A DNA stretch of 8,612 nucleotides from Methylococcales bacterium (lineage in GTDB: Bacteria; Pseudomonadota; Gammaproteobacteria; Methylococcales; UBA1147): positions 1 through 8,612 of the forward strand of contig JANXGZ010000082.1 in the NCBI GenBank assembly GCA_024958995.1. Reading direction: 5' to 3'. Both the position numbers and the translations under genes were made by a program. Numbering within the stretch: position 1 is the stretch's first letter; every line of letters begins with the position of its first letter. The notes under the pieces are model-generated. The model saw only the letters and a program-made list of their open reading frames with translations, did no database searches and was not told the origin of the DNA. Positions 7,648 to 8,612 of this stretch are shown here, in pieces.

Positions 7648-8612
7648 CTAGTCCTGCGCCAGTTCGATATTAATGCCCAGTGATCGGATTTCTTTGATTA
7701 GTACGTTGAAAGATTCCGGCATACCTGCGTCCATTCGGAAATCCCCGTCAACAATATTCTTATACATCTTGGTTCGCCCATTGACATCGTCGGACTTCAC
7801 GGTGAGCATCTCCTGCAACGTATATGCCGCACCGTAGGCTTCCAGGGCCCAGACCTCCATTTCACCAAAGCGCTGCCCCCCGAATTGAGCCTTCCCGCCC
7901 AGAGGTTGCTGGGTAACAAGACTGTAAGGCCCGGTAGAGCGGGCATGCATCTTATCGTCCACCAAATGATTCAGTTTCAGCATGTACATGTAGCCAACGG
8001 TCACTTTCCTTTCGAAAGGCTCACCGGTACGACCATCGCACAAGGTAGTCTGGCCGGATTCCGGCAACTCAGCCAGGGCCAGCATGTACCTGATCTCCTG
8101 TTCGCTTGCCCCGTCAAACACCGGTGTAGCCATGGGAACACCGGCACGCAGATTGGAAACAAGCTCTCCGACCTCTCCGTCGCTCAGGGACTCGATGTCC
8201 TCTGCCTGGCCGCTCGAGTTGTAGATCTTGTCCAGGTACTCGCGATATTCGCTGATGGTCGATTGGGCCTCGATCATCCGACCAAGTTTCAGCCCAAGGC
8301 CTTTTGCTGCCCACCCGAGGTGGGTTTCCAAAACCTGTCCGACGTTCATTCGGGACGGTACCCCGAGAGGATTCAATACGATGTCGACGGGCGTCCCGTC
8401 TTCCATGTGCGGCATGTCTTCGACCGGAACGATCTGTGAAATAACCCCCTTGTTTCCGTGCCTCCCGGCCATCTTGTCCCCAGGCTGGATACGCCGCTTG
8501 ACCGCGAGATAGACCTTGACCATCTTGAGAACACCCGGCGCCAGATCGTCGGCCATGGAAATCTTGCGCCGTTTTTCCTCGAAACGAGCATCGAAGTCTT
8601 CCCTCTGTCGGG
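7648..8612 (-). CDS. rpoB: DNA-directed RNA polymerase subunit beta, C-terminal 320 residues (5' part outside the window)
   Basis: Beta is the second large subunit of RNA polymerase, lining the active-site cleft and binding nascent RNA. The frame is open from the window's right edge, so translation begins inside the gene with RQREDFDARFEEKRRK; the ATG at 8554-8556 is an internal Met. The fragment has the conserved block VKRRIQPGDKMAGRHGNKG, whose two lysines (fragment residues 46 and 54) correspond to E. coli Lys1065 and Lys1073 near the active site. NPLGVPSRMNVGQVLETHLG comes next, then MYMLKLNHLVDDKMHARSTG, GGKAQFGGQRFGEMEVWALE, and the C-terminal anchor SFNVLIKEIRSLGINIELAQD, which contacts beta'. 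It ends at TAG 7648-7650. The rifampicin-binding region lies upstream of the window and cannot be judged. rpoC follows on the same strand. Confidence 0.99.
   Translation of the reverse strand, partial: RQREDFDARFEEKRRKISMADDLAPGVLKMVKVYLAVKRRIQPGDKMAGRHGNKGVISQIVPVEDMPHMEDGTPVDIVLNPLGVPSRMNVGQVLETHLGWAAKGLGLKLGRMIEAQSTISEYREYLDKIYNSSGQAEDIESLSDGEVGELVSNLRAGVPMATPVFDGASEQEIRYMLALAELPESGQTTLCDGRTGEPFERKVTVGYMYMLKLNHLVDDKMHARSTGPYSLVTQQPLGGKAQFGGQRFGEMEVWALEAYGAAYTLQEMLTVKSDDVNGRTKMYKNIVDGDFRMDAGMPESFNVLIKEIRSLGINIELAQD

Noticed and set aside
7885..8439. Plus-strand open frame of 184 codons opposite rpoB
   Set aside because: It is antisense to the conserved C-terminal part of beta and has no recognisable protein features.
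8554..8556. ATG as the start of a 302-residue protein
   Set aside because: The frame continues upstream to the window edge with conserved RpoB residues (EEKRRKIS), so this is an internal methionine of a truncated gene.
1..8612. CRISPR array, insertion sequence, tRNA or other accessory system
   Set aside because: No spaced direct repeats, transposase-like frames, terminal inverted repeats or cloverleaf structures were seen; the window is almost fully occupied by core genes.

Overview
The window is a stretch of core transcription and translation genes from a gammaproteobacterium. Every gene lies on the minus strand, so transcription runs from high to low coordinates: rpoB (3' part), rpoC, rpsL, rpsG, fusA and tuf (5' end). 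The proteins align by eye with the Escherichia coli and Pseudomonas homologues. RpoC keeps the exact E. coli residue numbering of the catalytic DFDGD motif and of both zinc sites, and it carries the SI3-type insertion in the trigger loop. The unbroken order rpoB-rpoC-rpsL-rpsG-fusA-tuf resembles Pseudomonas-like and other non-enteric gammaproteobacteria; in E. coli the rpoBC and str clusters are far apart. I cannot name a genus. Base composition is moderate and even, and nothing looks recently acquired.

Layout from right to left. The last 320 codons of rpoB (7648-8612) are followed by a 77-base gap with a strong Shine-Dalgarno site and by rpoC (3389-7570), which appears to start at TTG. A 223-base gap (3166-3388) is the only sizeable non-coding stretch. 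It holds a near-consensus sigma-70 promoter (-35 TTGACA, 17-base spacer, -10 TATTAT), a GC-rich discriminator, and a terminator-like hairpin with a T-rich tail. The hairpin begins only a few bases after the predicted transcription start. A long str leader follows, with a possible 19-codon leader ORF. Then come rpsL (2791-3165), rpsG (2297-2767), fusA (158-2257, GTG start) and the first 39 codons of tuf (1-118, GTG start), with short gaps of 23, 39 and 39 bases that suggest one operon.

Together the genes supply the two large RNA polymerase subunits, two ribosomal proteins of the 30S subunit (S12 at the decoding site, S7 in the head) and the two main elongation GTPases. Co-regulation with growth rate is expected. 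I see no mobile element, CRISPR array, tRNA or rRNA gene, and no unknown gene of convincing size. The coding content is ordinary. The points worth a second look are the rpoC-rpsL leader (promoter plus hairpin plus possible leader ORF), the very short rpsL-rpsG spacer, and the TTG start of rpoC.
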